In this document: positions 11,592 to 24,144 of the stretch, piece by piece
Position numbering within the stretch: position 1 is the first letter of the stretch
Layout: every line of letters begins with the position of its first letter
Source of the DNA: Rhizophagus irregularis
Lineage: Eukaryota > Glomeromycota > Glomeromycetes > Glomerales > Glomeraceae
Direction of reading: 5' to 3'
Length of the DNA stretch: 64,000 nucleotides
NCBI RefSeq assembly: GCF_026210795.1
Contig: NC_089431.1
Coordinates: 4,278,001-4,342,000, forward strand
Notes under the pieces: model-generated
Databases searched by the model: none
The model's input: only the letters and a program-made list of their open reading frames with translations
What the model was told of the DNA's origin: nothing
Made by a program: the position numbers and the translations under genes

Positions 11592-12257
11592 TATAGTTGG
11601 GGCTTCATAAACCTCGTAGCCGCGCTTATTTAAGGCAATGTATTACTAGACCTACGCTAAAGATAACTTTAGCAAGGCTTTCTTTGTGAATTAAAAGAAA
11701 TTTCATACACCCTGCCAGCTGGTGAGCAAGCTTATGAAGTAACCCACATTAACACCCCACATTAACACCAATAAACAAAACTTCGTACAAATATTTAACG
11801 AAATTCCTAACTCTAAGTAAATTGCAAGTATTCTAAAAAGAAGAAAAAAATAAAGAACAATTAGTAAACATTCGTTAAAGGAAACAAATTAAAATAGAAA
11901 AAATAAATACTTTCGTTCATAATCACATGATATCAATCGATGATCATGATTTGCACCTTACGACTCGTACAGACGATCCCGGAAAAATTACAGCCGAATA
12001 TAAGGAATATGATCGCTAAGAGACCTGAATTTTAAAAAAATAATTCAACTATCTAGATTCATCTAAAGAGCAAATATTCGCCGGAAATCATCCAAATTTT
12101 TAAGTTTCTTACTCTTATCATTAGTTTTTTTTAAAAAAGAGACGAAAAGAACGATAAAATATAATTGTTTCAATTAAGAACGTAAAAGATATAAGAGATA
12201 TGTAAAATAAATGTATGAAATATATAATATTATGCAGCTCATAAAGAATAAATGAAT
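11592..12257. other. Non-coding stretch left of the pogo element
   Basis: No coding sequence is seen. A somewhat G+C-richer segment (11605-11760) has TTCATAA near one end and TTATGAA near the other; it may be an old insertion, but the ends do not pair convincingly. Confidence 0.35.
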
Positions 12258-12259
12258 TA

Positions 12260-14748
12260 CAGTCTGCCCTCGATATAACGAATTTGGTGTCCGGGCCGAT
12301 CAGGCCTTCGTAATACAAAAATTCGGTAACACTATAACGAAATATTCGGTATATCATAGCGAATAATCGGTATGCCACTATAACGAATTTTCATTATATT
12401 ATACCGAATATTCATTAAAAATTTATTATTATTTATTTTAAGAGATAACTATAAATAATAAATTACGCGATTTTTAAATTTTTAACAACATTTTATTATA
12501 CTGAATTATTTATGAAAATGTAACAAAAATTGAGCCTCTTAATTACACGAATAAATTTACTCAATTATATTAATATAACTATCAAGATTAGTCTGTTTTG
12601 CAGAAATAAACCGTTGTTTTAAAGCTTCTTTTTTTAGCTTTTTAACAAATTTCAACTCTTCTTTTTTTGTATCAAAACCGTCTTCCTGTTGCTCCAAATA
12701 TAAAATCACCTTATCATAAAATTCAATAGCTTCATTATGAGTAATGGTTGGTAAAGGAATCTCCTCTACTTCCTCTTCTTGATTATTATTGGGAAGAACG
12801 GTTTTCAAAATTTCTTCATTGGATATCATTTCCGTTGTAATTTCTTCCCTATCACATTGAATAAATTCTTCAGCAGTAAAAGGTTTTTCAAAATCAAGTT
12901 TATCAATCAACATTTGAATCTCTTCCAATTCCTTAATATGTGTAAGATAAATTTGAGTATCGGCATGGTCATTGGAGTCATGGTCATCATGGACATGATC
13001 ATCATGCTCACGATCATCATCTCTAACTTCGTCTCCATCATCATCTTTAGGCAGGATATCCGCTTTTAGCCAACAGTTTTCAATGGTAGTTTTTGTAACA
13101 CTATCCCATGCACGTGCAACATATTTGATGCATTTTTTAATATTAATTTCAACGGGTTCAGTGCCATATTCATTAAAATTATCATATGATTTGACTCGAT
13201 TGTGTAAATATAGCTTTCGATATTGTGCCTAAAATAAACAACGAATTTTTAAAATTTCAAGTATAAAACATTACTACATTCTGAATTGAATGTTCATTAA
13301 TTGAAGCTTACCTTGAAGCTATTTATAATACCTTGATCACATGGTTGGAGGTGTGCAGTAGTGTTTGGAGGAAGAAATTCAAGCGTGATATTTGTAAGGC
13401 GTGTGGTTTCAAATAGGGCATGAGTTGGAGCATTGTCGACTAAAAGAAGAATATTTCGACCTTGTGTTCTCATTCGAGCATCAAGTTTTTTAAGATATTG
13501 GTTCCAGATCGAAACTTGCATCCAACTTTTTGGATTCCAGTGATAATCTACTGGAAGAGTTTTCTTATTGATGTTTTTGAGGGCTCGAGGGTTTTCATAT
13601 TTGTGTATGAATAATGGACATAATTTTTCACTCCCAGTTGCATTGCAAGTAAGCAAAACAGTTACACGATCTTTTGACTGTTTTGTTCCAGAAATTGGGG
13701 CATTAGAAATTGTACGACTAGGTCGCATTTTCCAAAAAAGACCTGTCTCATCACAATTAAAGATGTCTTCAGGGGCATAATTCTTTAAAACTCTACGAAT
13801 TTCTTCATGCATTGTATCAAGTTCTTGAACAGGTGCACTTGCTGCTTCTCCATGCATGTTGTATTGCCTAAGATTGTGCCGCTTTTTGAAATTGTCAACC
13901 CAACCATTTGACCCTTTGAATTTATCTTCTCCACACAAAAAAGCAAGCTCTAAGGCCTTGCTTGAAAGAATATCATCATTGATGATAAGACTGGCTTGAA
14001 GTGCACTTTCTACCCAAAGAGTTAAAGCCTCTTCAATGATAGGAAAAGGAATCTTTTTTTCGCGTCGTAATCCAGCTTGATGTGAATCAAGATCTACAAC
14101 AAGCCAACGGTCTTTTTCCTTTAAAATATCACTGATCATTCCTTCACTAACCTCATATTCGTTGGCTAGTTCTTTTTGTTTTAAGGAGGGAGTAGAAATT
14201 TTTTTCAAACAAATTTCTTTCTTTTGTGCTGCTGTAAGAGATTTACGTTTTCTGGGGATTCCATTAAGTTGTTTATTACCAGGTTTTACAGATTTGGCTT
14301 TTGGCATTTTTAAAAAATATCCAGAGTAACAATGAAGTGTAAAATAAAATATGAAGTATGAAAGTATCCATTATAAATTAATTTTATGATGTGTGGTTAC
14401 TACATTGAGAAAATATTTCATGATAAATAGTCCTTTATAGTAAGATTCATTTCGCAAAAATTCTTCGGTATATTCATAAAAATTCAAAAAATTCGTTATA
14501 AAAAATAATTCTTCGGTATATTCATAAAAAAATCAGAAAAAATCCGTTATAAAAAAAATCCGTTATAAAAAGGATCATTTTATATAAGCATGTTCACACA
14601 CTTTATTTCGTTAAACGTTGTACAAAATTTAATTAGTAAAGTTCGGTTTGACAAGGTTTTTTTCATATGTCAAAATCTGTACCACGCTAAAGATCCGCTA
14701 TATCGTGTTATTCGTTATATCAAAATTCGCTATAAAAAGGGCAGACTG
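12260..14748 (-). mobile_element. Complete pogo/Tigger DNA transposon
   Basis: The element begins CAGTCTGCCCT at 12260 and ends AGGGCAGACTG at 14748: an 11-bp perfect terminal inverted repeat extended by an imperfect one rich in TATAACGAAT words. TA dinucleotides flank both ends (12258-12259 and 14749-14750), the target duplication of this class. Subterminal regions on both sides carry many copies of ATTCG(G/T)TATA-like words, possible transposase-binding sites. Inside is one gene (12557-14307, minus strand) with all catalytic residues. At 2,489 bp the element looks autonomous and young. Confidence 0.93.
12557..14307 (-). CDS. Pogo/Tigger-family DDE transposase, two exons
   Basis: Exon 1 is 14307-13312 and exon 2 is 13228-12557. 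An 83-bp GT-AG intron joins them in phase 0 to give 555 aa. The N-terminus is basic with a helix-turn-helix (about residues 20-62, around SLKQKELANEYEVSEGMISD) and then a CENP-B-type DNA-binding region with GSNGWVDNFKKRH (133-145). The DDE domain has Asp186 in FNCDETGLFW, Asp291 in LLVDNAPTH and Asp324 in LQPCDQG (DD32D). Exon 2 holds the AWDSVTKTTIENCW block typical of Tigger proteins, then a long acidic D/E/H-rich tail. The acidic tail replaces conserved sequence and may mediate protein contacts. No stop or frameshift interrupts it. Confidence 0.92.
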
Positions 14749-14771
14749 TAATTAATTAATTAAAATATATT

Positions 14772-16438
14772 CTATTCTAATGAAAGCTTTAAAGCAATAT
14801 TTTTACCAGATCTACTTGGTACTTTACAATCCATTGTAATATTATCAAGTTCCTTAATAGCTTTGACATCGTATTTAGTATAATGTACTCTAAATGCCTC
14901 TCTAACGAATAAAACAAGTCGGTCCATAGTATCATATTTTTTAAGCTTAGCCTTGTTGGTGCCCTTTAGATATCTGTGTAGTATCTGCTCAACAACTTCG
15001 GAGGTCATGAATTCCTCAATTTCTGATCTTACTGGCATAGTTGTTTGTCCTTCCCTTATTCGTATGTCTTTGAATTCACGTACTTTTGTACCGATTTTTT
15101 TATTGAACTTGCTGCGGAAATCTGTTAGAACCCGTTTAGAATGGCAAATGACCTCTTCAGCATTATTACTATAGAGATCATAATTAAATATTGTTTTTAC
15201 AAGGCTTTCAATAGCTTCATCTGTAGGTGCTCTGCATCTGAGAAAAAGACATTTAATCTTCTCGTGCCAAAGTCGAGCAAGTGACTTTTCTTCGTCTGTT
15301 GGTATAACTGCAGTCGGCTTTGCCATCGGAAAGGTGGGCATATTATTTACAAGAGGTGAATCTAACGTTGTATTCATGGCATTTAACATCTGATTCGCCA
15401 TTACCAATATATCCGGTCTTTCCGTTATTAACCACTGACAAACTTCGAAAACATTTTTCATCCCCTTTAAAGCTTCGGGTTTGCCTAAAGGTGTATTTAT
15501 ATAAATTGTTAAAATTTAATATTCGTAATAAACAACTAGTAATTAAGAACATAATCACCTTTTTTTGAATCACGTGATGTTACGAGTTGTCAGGTTTTTC
15601 GTCTTTCGCCATAGTCCTCATCTGAACTTTTGGAAGATTCACCGCTATCTTCTATATTATCACCATCACCGTCACTTTCTGAGACTTCAAGTAAATCGGT
15701 GATGTTGTTCTGACATCGTTGGCGTTTATTTTTAGAACTTGTAGGTAAAACCCGTTTTTTATTTATCGATCGACTTGATTCTATTTCACGACTGTCTTCA
15801 TAAATCTTTGTGGAGTTATCAATGATTGCGCTACAATCTAATTTAAAAGGCTTGTCCTTGAGTTGCGGTTGTTCTGAAACACTAAAATCATCGGGTGCAT
15901 CATCATAGAGCGCTGATTCTGGTTCATCTTCAGAAATAGTAATAACATTAAGACTTGATTTCGATGATTGTGCTTCGTGTGCTTCACTACGACCTAATTA
16001 TGATATACATTAAACCAGTATTTGAAAAATTGCTAATAAAATAATAGTTAATTTCAAAAATTCATTGCCAGCTTCGGTTTCATGTTCTTGGATTTGAATA
16101 TCACGTTCAATTGCTCGTTTTTTGTTACTTCGAACACGATCACCTGGTTAAAATAGATGCAAATTAGAAAATGAGAGAAATCGCCAAAATAAGAAAAAAT
16201 ACGTATAAAATCGTTACCTGCATTGGAAGATTCAATAGACTGATTTTTACTTCCACGACCACGACCACGACCACGACCACGTCCACGACCTTGTCCACCG
16301 CCATCTTTCCTACCCCCTGATTATATTAAAATAAATAAAAAATTGCAATAATATTATAATATATCTAAAAAAATGCTTACTCGTAGCTTCCGTTTCATTT
16401 TGCACAGTATTTTTTTGAGATTTTCGCGATCTTGTCAT
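14772..16438 (-). CDS. RG-repeat nuclear-type protein of unknown function, multi-exon
   Basis: Likely exons: 16438-16381, 16316-16218, a third from 16145 downward, a fourth from 15993 to about 15643 (or 15559), and a last from 15484 to 14772. Exons 1-2 encode a basic start (MTRSRKSQKN) and six Arg-Gly repeats. The middle exons are acidic and Ser-rich (SEDEPESALYDDAPDD) with a basic patch, and the last is an alpha-helical 230-aa domain containing EVVEQILHRYLKGTNKAKL that I do not recognise. The third exon's donor is unclear. In the fourth, reading to the distal donor meets an in-frame TGA near 15596, while splicing at 15643 avoids it in the same phase. The pogo element ends 24 bp past the stop. 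A nuclear or nucleic-acid-binding role is only inferred from composition. Confidence 0.6.
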
Positions 16439-16805
16439 TTTTAAATTATAAATTTAAATAAATATTCGAAAGAAATTCTTAAAATAAAAAGTATTGTAGT
16501 CACGAAATTTGAAATATTTTTTTTTTTATTGATAGATAAAAATAAAGTTTATTAGTTATATGGGAAAAAATATAAAAAGCCTATTTAAGCTATAAGGAAA
16601 GGTCAAAAAGTTTATTTAAACGAATAATTTAAACTTTAGTATATTTAAGCTTATATAAAGAAAAGTCTAAAGTCTAAACTCTATATATCAATAAATAAGC
16701 TTTGACGTGCATATGTCAACAATTAAACTTTTATACATATAAATCTAACAATAAACTTCGATAATATATACAAGAAAGAATTTTCCAATTTTTTCATGAT
16801 ATGAA
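16439..16805. other. Divergent intergenic region, first part
   Basis: The sequence is A+T-rich with recurrent TTTAAGCTTATA and AAGTCTAAA words, between divergently oriented genes. It probably contains the promoter of the minus-strand gene at 16438. No specific box can be assigned. Confidence 0.4.
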
Positions 16806-17155
16806 TGATTAATAAAAAGCCTTCGCCCTTTTCACATTGATTGATTCTTCGCCCTACGCTCCTATTGTACTAACACTGATTAATTACTTCGCCTTTTTAC
16901 CCTTGCGTAATGCTGATTAATTACTTCTCCTTTTCGCCATTGCACTCCTATTGTAACACTGATTAATTACTTCGCCTTTTGCCATTCACTCCTATTGTGA
17001 CACTGATTAATTACTTCGCCTTTTCGCCCTTGCGCTTCTATTGTAACACTGATTGATTAAAATAAAGAGTTCGCCCTTACGCTATGCCCACTTTTACGCT
17101 TTTATTGTAATAGCACTGTTTTACTGATTGATTAAATAAGGCCTTCTCCCTTACG
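16806..17155 (+). repeat. Tandem array of about 50-bp units
   Basis: Seven or so degenerate units share CACTGATTAATTACTTCGCC, TTTTCGCCCTTGCG and CTCCTATTGTAA in that order. The array is richer in G+C than its surroundings. It lies 290 bp upstream of the first exon of the CACTA-like transposase gene. CACTA elements usually carry subterminal repeat arrays that bind their own proteins, so this may be the 5' subterminal region; that is an inference. Confidence 0.75.
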
Positions 17156-17441
17156 CAATTATATATGTATGAATTAAAATATTATTAATCAAAATTAGAA
17201 AAGTTTCATATCTTTTTATGAAATCGAAAAAAAACATTCTTTTTATTTTATTTTATTTTTATTTAAATTCACTATCAAATGTAAAAATTATCAAGACTAT
17301 CTTTATTGAATCAAAAATAACGAAAGTTTTCTTCGAACATACATATATATATTATAACGATAGTTAACTATAAACTATTTAACGTTGTATATAGCGAAAC
17401 CTCATATAATTACTTCTTTTTTAAACTTTGTATAATTGAAA

Positions 17442-20400
17442 ATGCGTAAAAGTCGTCTTTCAATAACTAAGCCATTCTCTTTGCGCGAAAGTATAAACTT
17501 TTCCGGACGTAATATTCTTCAAAGACATAGACATCTTGGTTCGTGTAAGTGTCCAAGTTTAGTCAATATTATCTGCAAATTATGGCTAAAATTATGTTTT
17601 ACAAATTCTGACCAACATTATGATTCTGATAATATTATTCTATTATGCTTATTATACTTCTAATGTTTTTTATACTGGTTTTTAATGCAGATAATAAGGA
17701 AGGTAGTGAAGCTGAATTGCAAGATAAAATGGAGGTTGAAAGTGATAATTACCACAATGATGATGATGTTAGCATCGAAGAAGACAATGATCACTACAGC
17801 GAACACTACAGCGAAGCCGATAACTACATTGGCGAAGAAGACAATGATAACTATAGTGAGGAAGCTGATGACTATAGTGAGAAAACTGATGACTATGGTG
17901 AGGAAACTGATGATAACTATATTGAAGAAGAGGATGATAACTATGGTGAAGAAGATGATAACAATAACGAAAACGTTTATTACGATGATAGCGATAATAT
18001 TATTGATAATAACGATAATGTAAGTAGTAATCTTTTACTAGGATTTGAAGTTGTGGGCGGCTCAATAAGTTCAATTCCGTTCTTACGAAATGAACTATTA
18101 TTAAACTTTCCATCTCTAGTTATTGTAACTGATGCTGTTAGTAATTTATAATAATATTGACCCTTTTCTATTTGTAAAAAAGTATGAAGAAAAAATAGTC
18201 GATTCATCAATAGACAGTGACCAAATGTCGAAAATAAATGGAAGTTTTGCACCCTACTTTGAAAATTTGACTTCTGCATTGTTGTTTTGTTGGGTGCAAA
18301 AACACAATATCTGTAAGTTTATTTAAATTTGCTATAACGAACGTTATTTAACGATCTACTCTAAAATAAATTTACATCAATTTATAGCAACAAACGCGTA
18401 TAATGATTTGGTAGAAATATTACAACATCAAAAGTTTGAAGTAAAAGACGTTGTAAAGAATATAAGAAGGTTTCGGCAATGGAGAAATCAGTTACCATTG
18501 ATGCCAATAAGAACACGCTCCATTAAAATAAATCCAAAGAAAACGCCGTCTACTTCTAAAGGAACAAAGCTTTGTTACTATTTATCGATCCGTGATATCA
18601 TTCAGAATATATTAAATAATCCGTCACTATACGACAAGTTATACTTCGGACCGGGTGTAGAAGCTGAAGAAAAAAAGGAATATTGGCATGGAGACCTCTG
18701 GGCTGAATCACCATTGTTTGGCCAAGAAAAAATAACTATCAATAGAGGTACTTTTGATTTACTTGATTTATTGCTATTATTAATGTTGTTAACATTGTAG
18801 TTCATCTTATATTTCTTTGTACTTAGAAATTTATTGTCCAAACGAATTTATTATATATAAAGAAAATGGCAAACGAAGATTTGGACAAATACGATCGATA
18901 GTATCCATTAATGACGAACTTCGGATAAAAATACAACGGATTTGTACTTATTATGAATTACCAAATAATTTTCATAGTAATGTTCGATCTATTACAAGTG
19001 AATCACAATTGTGGCTGATAGATCAGCATTTGGAAGAGGGTAGTATTATCGCAAATACCTATGAGATCATTGAAAAAGTTGATATTACAATTGTTCGTGG
19101 TTCAACTATTATCGCTAACGGCCTTTTTATTAAAGAAATATTATACAAAAATAATGGCCATTGGAAATTACGGGATGTAGCATTAGATTATATGCATCCA
19201 TGCGAGTATTCTGCTCTAAATTCACCACCATCACCGTATAACAATCTCCGAATTTTAAAGATATTTATTGATATCTATTATGACGATTTTGGAATGTACA
19301 GGAACACTTATCATTCATTAGGAGGAGTTTATATTCAGCTGGGGAATATGCCATTTGAAATGAGAAAACATCTTCGTAATCATTTCATCTTGGGCTTTGT
19401 TCCTTTTGGCGGTTGCTTCGAAGATTTCATTCGTCCTTTTATTAAAGATATGAAACAATTGGAAGAAGGAATTTTGATGAATGTCCAAGGAAGGGATTGT
19501 TGGATCGTAGCCGGTCTTGGATGCGTAACCACAGATCTTCCTCAAGGCAATGACCTAACCGGTGTAAAACGACATGGTGCAATAAGGGGATGTAGAACAT
19601 GCCTTGCAAAAGAAAATGCAACAGACACTACATTGGATATCGCTAGTATTTCCCGTTATCATCACATCACTAACATCCAATTCAAAAATATTTTCACAGC
19701 CACAACTCTAGAAAACCGAAATAATATTGCAAAGGAATATGGTTTGCGAACCAGTTTGCCAATTCTTGATCAGCTTCAACGGGAACGTCACCTTCAGTCA
19801 CCGCAGGATATTTACCATATAATAGCTGGCAAGACGTTAAAACTACTTAAATTAACGACCGCTATGCTATCTCTAGAAGGTGAACTAATTTTTATTGAAG
19901 AATGGAAATCATTTGAATACCCCAAACAATGGTCAAAGCTTCTGAACCCTATTAGTCATCTCGAAAGCTTTATGATGTCGGACCGTGTTCGATTGGAAAT
20001 GGTAATGCCATTTATATTGAATAGATCATTGACTATTAATAGTTTGAAGCAACAAGAAATGGACAAATTACAGAGACGAACAAAACTGAATCACAATCAA
20101 GTGATTAATACAATCGTTAAATGCTGGGCAATTGTAGCAAAGTGCTCTCGGTTAGCATTTAAATTTTCATTAACAATTGATGACTATATAGAACTTGAAA
20201 GGTATTTGAAAAAAGAACGAGAAGCTTTGGTTGAGGTAAAGTACAGTTTATATTAATTAATTATATTGATATCGTCAAATTTCAAACGAAATTATCAGCC
20301 CAAAGTGAGACCACAGAAGTGACTGTGTTGTAAATCTCAAGAGTTGTATCAGGGTTTCGAACTAAAAAATAACTTTTTTTGCGTTTGATTTCATTCTACT

Positions 20401-21382
20401 AACTAAATTATACCAAATGCAGTTATTTGATGACTTCGTGGGCCTCCCTAACCTTCACGCCAGTTGTCATTTATTGCGGCATGCAAGAACTTTTGGGACT
20501 CTTGTAAATACCACGGTTGGAACGAAGGAGATGGTCCATCGTATCTTAAAAAATAAAGTCCCGCATACCAATTGCAAGAACATTGAATTTGACTTAGTAA
20601 AACATTATACGACTTTGCAAGCCATTCAGCATCTTGCAGATGGTAGAATCGACCCTCGAAACTTACGACATAGCGTTGAATTCATAAATATATCTCAAGA
20701 CTTTAGTCACTTATTCAGAGATTGGTTTATTATAGAAAGTTCAGAGGCAGATAACGAGAAATTAGAAGGTAATAACATATTTATTATAAATAGTTAAAAT
20801 GATTACTTGCTAACATTTTTAATAGTTTGTTCACAGTCTAGTCAGTTTCGTAATATAATTCTAAGAAAGCCAGTGTCAGTTCGCAACACAAATATTAGAA
20901 TCGATACAGTATCATTTAGAACTGACCTAGTTCTTGCATACGAAAGTTTCAGATACCACGCATCACTAATCAACAAGAAATGTAATTTTTATGAAGGCGC
21001 CTCTTATATTCAAGATATACATAATACCGAGAATCGGTGCCATTTGAACACAGGTGATATAGTAACGATCCAAGTGGCCGATTATGGCGAAAGTTTCGCA
21101 GTCATAAGAGCTATCTTCAAACACAAGAGCAATGACGGATATTTGTATCCGTTCATTTATGTCGATTGGTTCGAAGATACTCACAAAATTCATGACAAAT
21201 TGGGTTGTCCGATCTATATTCTTCGGCATGACGATTTTTATCACAATATTTTTCCGTTAACGGTCGTAGAAAATGTTCAAAAGGTGCATTTTGTACACGA
21301 TTGTAATTCGAGATGCAAGGATAATCATAATTTGGAAAATAAGTGTTATTTAAGAAATGATTTCTTTTTTAAAGCTATTTAA
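17442..21382 (+). CDS. CACTA/TNP2-like transposase gene, multi-exon, N-terminal part decayed
   Basis: Exons read from sequence: a first near 17442 (MRKSRLSITKPFSLRE, then a Cys pair SCKCP), an acidic exon from 17691, a block ending 18312, 18388-18747, 18827-20235, 20423-20768 and 20826-21382. The junctions from 18312 onward have GT-AG sites and agree in phase. The large exon contains GNMPFEMRKHLRNHFILGF, then DLPQGNDLTGVKRHGAIRGC, the paired signatures of the TNP2-type transposase domain of CACTA/EnSpm elements. The stretch 18090-18160 does not hold a frame, so the N-terminal third appears broken. CACTA-type ends were not found. The domain cuts and moves DNA in the nucleus. Confidence 0.75.
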
Positions 21383-21989
21383 ATATACTCATGTAATATA
21401 ATATATTTTTTTTTGTTCATTTCATTTCTATCATTTCTTTAATACACTAATTTACTTTTCTTATCTTTTCTTACTTCAGGTAGCATCCTTTTAAAGGTAA
21501 AAGAAATACGTCCTCTTATTCTTTCTTATTTTATTTATTTCCGTTTTATGAATCTCCCTTGATCGTCGGTTGGAATCTTCACAAAATTCAGATTCGTTTG
21601 AAAAGTCAAAGTATTCGAAACAAACAAAGAAACCAATTAACAAAAATTTTATCTGATTAATTACTGTAATAATAATCCAATGATTTCTCTTTATTAATTT
21701 AGATTTATTTCGATTTATTTTACTTTCAGTGATCGTTATTAACGTTTCACTTCTCATTTTGTAAATTTTTTTTTTTTTAACGACCAGAGCCCGCTAGGCC
21801 ACTTACAAGATTTGGAAATATAAAATGAGACAAAAAAAACATATAAAAAAATAGGAATATAAGGAAACAAACTGTAAATTTACATTTGAGACCAGAATCT
21901 TTTTTCTCAAAACTGAACTTCGGTACGTAAATTAAATTACCTGAATCCTACAAATACTTATCTCCTTTCGCAAACTTATGAAACTTACA
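21383..21989. other. Non-coding stretch
   Basis: This follows the transposase stop. It holds A+T-rich sequence only. A minus-strand ORF at 21491-21757 rich in Ile, Lys and Asn has no recognisable motif and I do not count it as a gene. Confidence 0.4.
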
Positions 21990-22459
21990 TCTATTATTAG
22001 TTTTTCCTGGACTTCAATTCGTCCTTTTCTCTTTCCGTCTTCATCGCGCTTCAACCGTGCTTCGGAGTCATTGTTGAGTTTGTTGAATTCAATGACATAA
22101 TTCGAATGTTATCCCTTGAAAACGGAATAATATTTTCTTACTTTTTTCATACGCTATTGTATGTTCTTCCATCAACAATTCCGTTATTCTATCTCTATTA
22201 CATTGACACCTCGGTAAAAACGTTCACCTTCACCAAATTTCACCATTTTGTACGATATTGCAGAATAAATCACCATATCTAGTGGTACTCCGTAGATTCT
22301 GTGTCGGCAAACCTCGTTAATAATATCCACTACTTCTTCCAGCATCAGAGACTTTGGCATGGCTGGGTCCATCTTCATTGGTGATGTGATTGGCGTGATT
22401 GGCGGAAAAATAGTCCTAGAGCTAACTTCTGCTGAACTTGACGTTGCCCTCAGATCCAT
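21990..22459 (-). pseudogene. Unidentified protein-coding remnant
   Basis: Protein-like sequence runs along the minus strand in three frames: from ATG 22459 (MDLRATSSSAEVSS to GEGERFYRG, about 91 codons), then ITELLMEEHTIAYEKSKK (about 22185-22130), then IEFNKLNNDSEARLKRDE and KGRIEVQEKLIID (about 22090-21992) ending at a GTAAGT donor. The frames need two shifts, or introns I cannot place. No known domain is recognised; the last block is strongly charged and likely helical. Confidence 0.4.
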
Positions 22460-23344
22460 AGTTTTTATCCTCCTCTTTTGTTTTTCTCTCTTTATCTTGT
22501 GTATATAGGGTTAGATTGTATGATGGAAGTCTACGGTGAAAGACAGGACAGAACGTGACCGGTAGCAACTAATACGAACATTAACTCCAGAAAAAGAATA
22601 AGGTGGCATTGTGAAATGGAATGGATGCAGGGATAGAAAGGAAATACACATCGATTTCACAAAGATAATCAAATTCGGAAAAGAATGGAAGATGATATCA
22701 TATTTCCGCAAGTATTAGAGAATTACGTTAAGAGGCTTGAGAACATTTCGTACGTTCAAGGAGATCTATAAAGCTCCACAATTTCCGTCACATAAGAAAG
22801 ATCCATTCGTAAACTTTTATCGTAATCTTCTGAAAATGTGATCGTTGCATGAATCGTTTGGTATATACGTTGTTTGCGGGATGAAACTTTATGTACTACT
22901 CCTAACTTCTCTACTATTTCTTCGTACACAATGTCGTAGAAAATGCATCACATGCAAACTGATCGGCAATCCGGGTTCCTCAATCACACAGTCCCGGCAC
23001 GGTTCGATTTATTATTTGGTATGGCGTTATTTTTCACCCATGATAAATTTTTCTAACATTAAGACAACTATATTGAGAGTACATATATCACCGCTAACAT
23101 CTATCTCCTAAACACCTCATATTTGCCATTCATTACTAATCCACTCACTATTAACTTCAACTAGTGCATCAGATCTTCCTACGATCAGTACCGTTTGATG
23201 AAAGGGTAGGTCATCTCCGTCAGCCGGCTAGGATATCATCCTTTATTTCCCGGGTCTCGTTTATAGAACTTAGCGCGATTAAGGTCATTTTTGCTGTGCC
23301 ATATTTGACGATTTTTTGGGACTTATGTATACAGAGGACGCACA
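22460..23344. other. Non-coding stretch of mixed composition
   Basis: G+C is somewhat higher than the surroundings, especially 22930-23300, and short ORFs occur on both strands, but none carries a recognisable motif. It may hold the upstream region of the remnant at 21990-22459. Confidence 0.35.
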
Positions 23345-23460
23345 TTTACTATGAATTTACTATATATTTATTATGTATTTACTATGAATTTACTGTATAT
23401 TTATTTTGTATTTACTATGAATTTATTATGTATCTACTATGAATTTACTATATGTTTACT
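23345..23460 (+). repeat. 33-bp tandem repeat, about 3.5 units
   Basis: Units start at 23345, 23378 and 23411 and share TTTACTATGAATTTACT then TATTTATT(A/T)TGTA. Decayed versions of the same words continue to about 23640. A plus-strand ORF through this array reads as repeated IYYEF and is an artefact. Confidence 0.75.
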
Positions 23461-23703
23461 GCAATTTGCTACATATTTATTATAAAGTTAATACAAATTT
23501 TCTATAAATTTACTACACGTTTAATGCAAATCATACATACGATTACTTTAAATCATTTATACAGATTCTTGCTAACATTTATATAGTTTCTTTGTATTAG
23601 CAATACTATTTCTATACTACGACTATAATTTACTATATATTTTCTATATTAAATACATACAATTGCGTTAGAATTAACATAGAGTAGCCGTACGCCTACT
23701 ACA

Positions 23704-24144
23704 TTAAGTGGCGGCAGCATGGCTACTACATAGCCACGATTTCATGGGTTTCTGTAAAGTTCTATAAATAGCACCTGGATTATTTGTTGTTATAGGTCCA
23801 ATATCTGATGATTCTATAATTTTAGTTGGATATTTATTAACATAACTTTTCCTTTCATTTTCACACATTTTTTTAATTCTAGTATATACATCAGTAGCTG
23901 TTGATCTTTTATCTGGATCAGAATTCCAGCATTCTTTCATCAATTCAATAAATCCTTCGGGTGCATTTGTGACAATTGGTGGTCATAAACCATCACTTAT
24001 ATCAATAATAAGCTCTGTATCATGATTTTGATCCCAAAAAGGTCTTCTACCTGTCATAAACTCCCACATAATCATTCCAAAACTATATATATCTGAAGCT
24101 TTAATATATTTTTTTCCTTGAAAAATCTCTGGTGCCATATAAGA
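23704..24144 (-). pseudogene. Protein kinase C-lobe pseudogene (TKL-like)
   Basis: The minus strand encodes the second half of a protein kinase of the TKL-like family expanded in Rhizophagus. It has the APE motif (YMAPEIFQGK), subdomain IX (DIYSFGMIMWEFMTGRRPF) and subdomain XI (LMKECWNSDPDKRSTATDVY), then a short tail. The ATP-binding lobe, catalytic loop and DFG motif are missing. The coding sequence stops abruptly at the edge of repeat copy 2 at 24145, and the missing part does not resume beyond it at 25017. A TGA at about 23982 replaces the residue after DISDGL, where an Arg codon CGA is expected. Both lesions indicate a dead gene. Confidence 0.85.

Noticed and set aside
22930-23010. Possible tRNA because of GGTTCGATT
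   Set aside because: No acceptor stem, A box or anticodon arm can be placed around it.
23164-23442. 92-codon ORF with repeated IYYEF
   Set aside because: The second half is the 33-bp tandem repeat and the first half has no motif.
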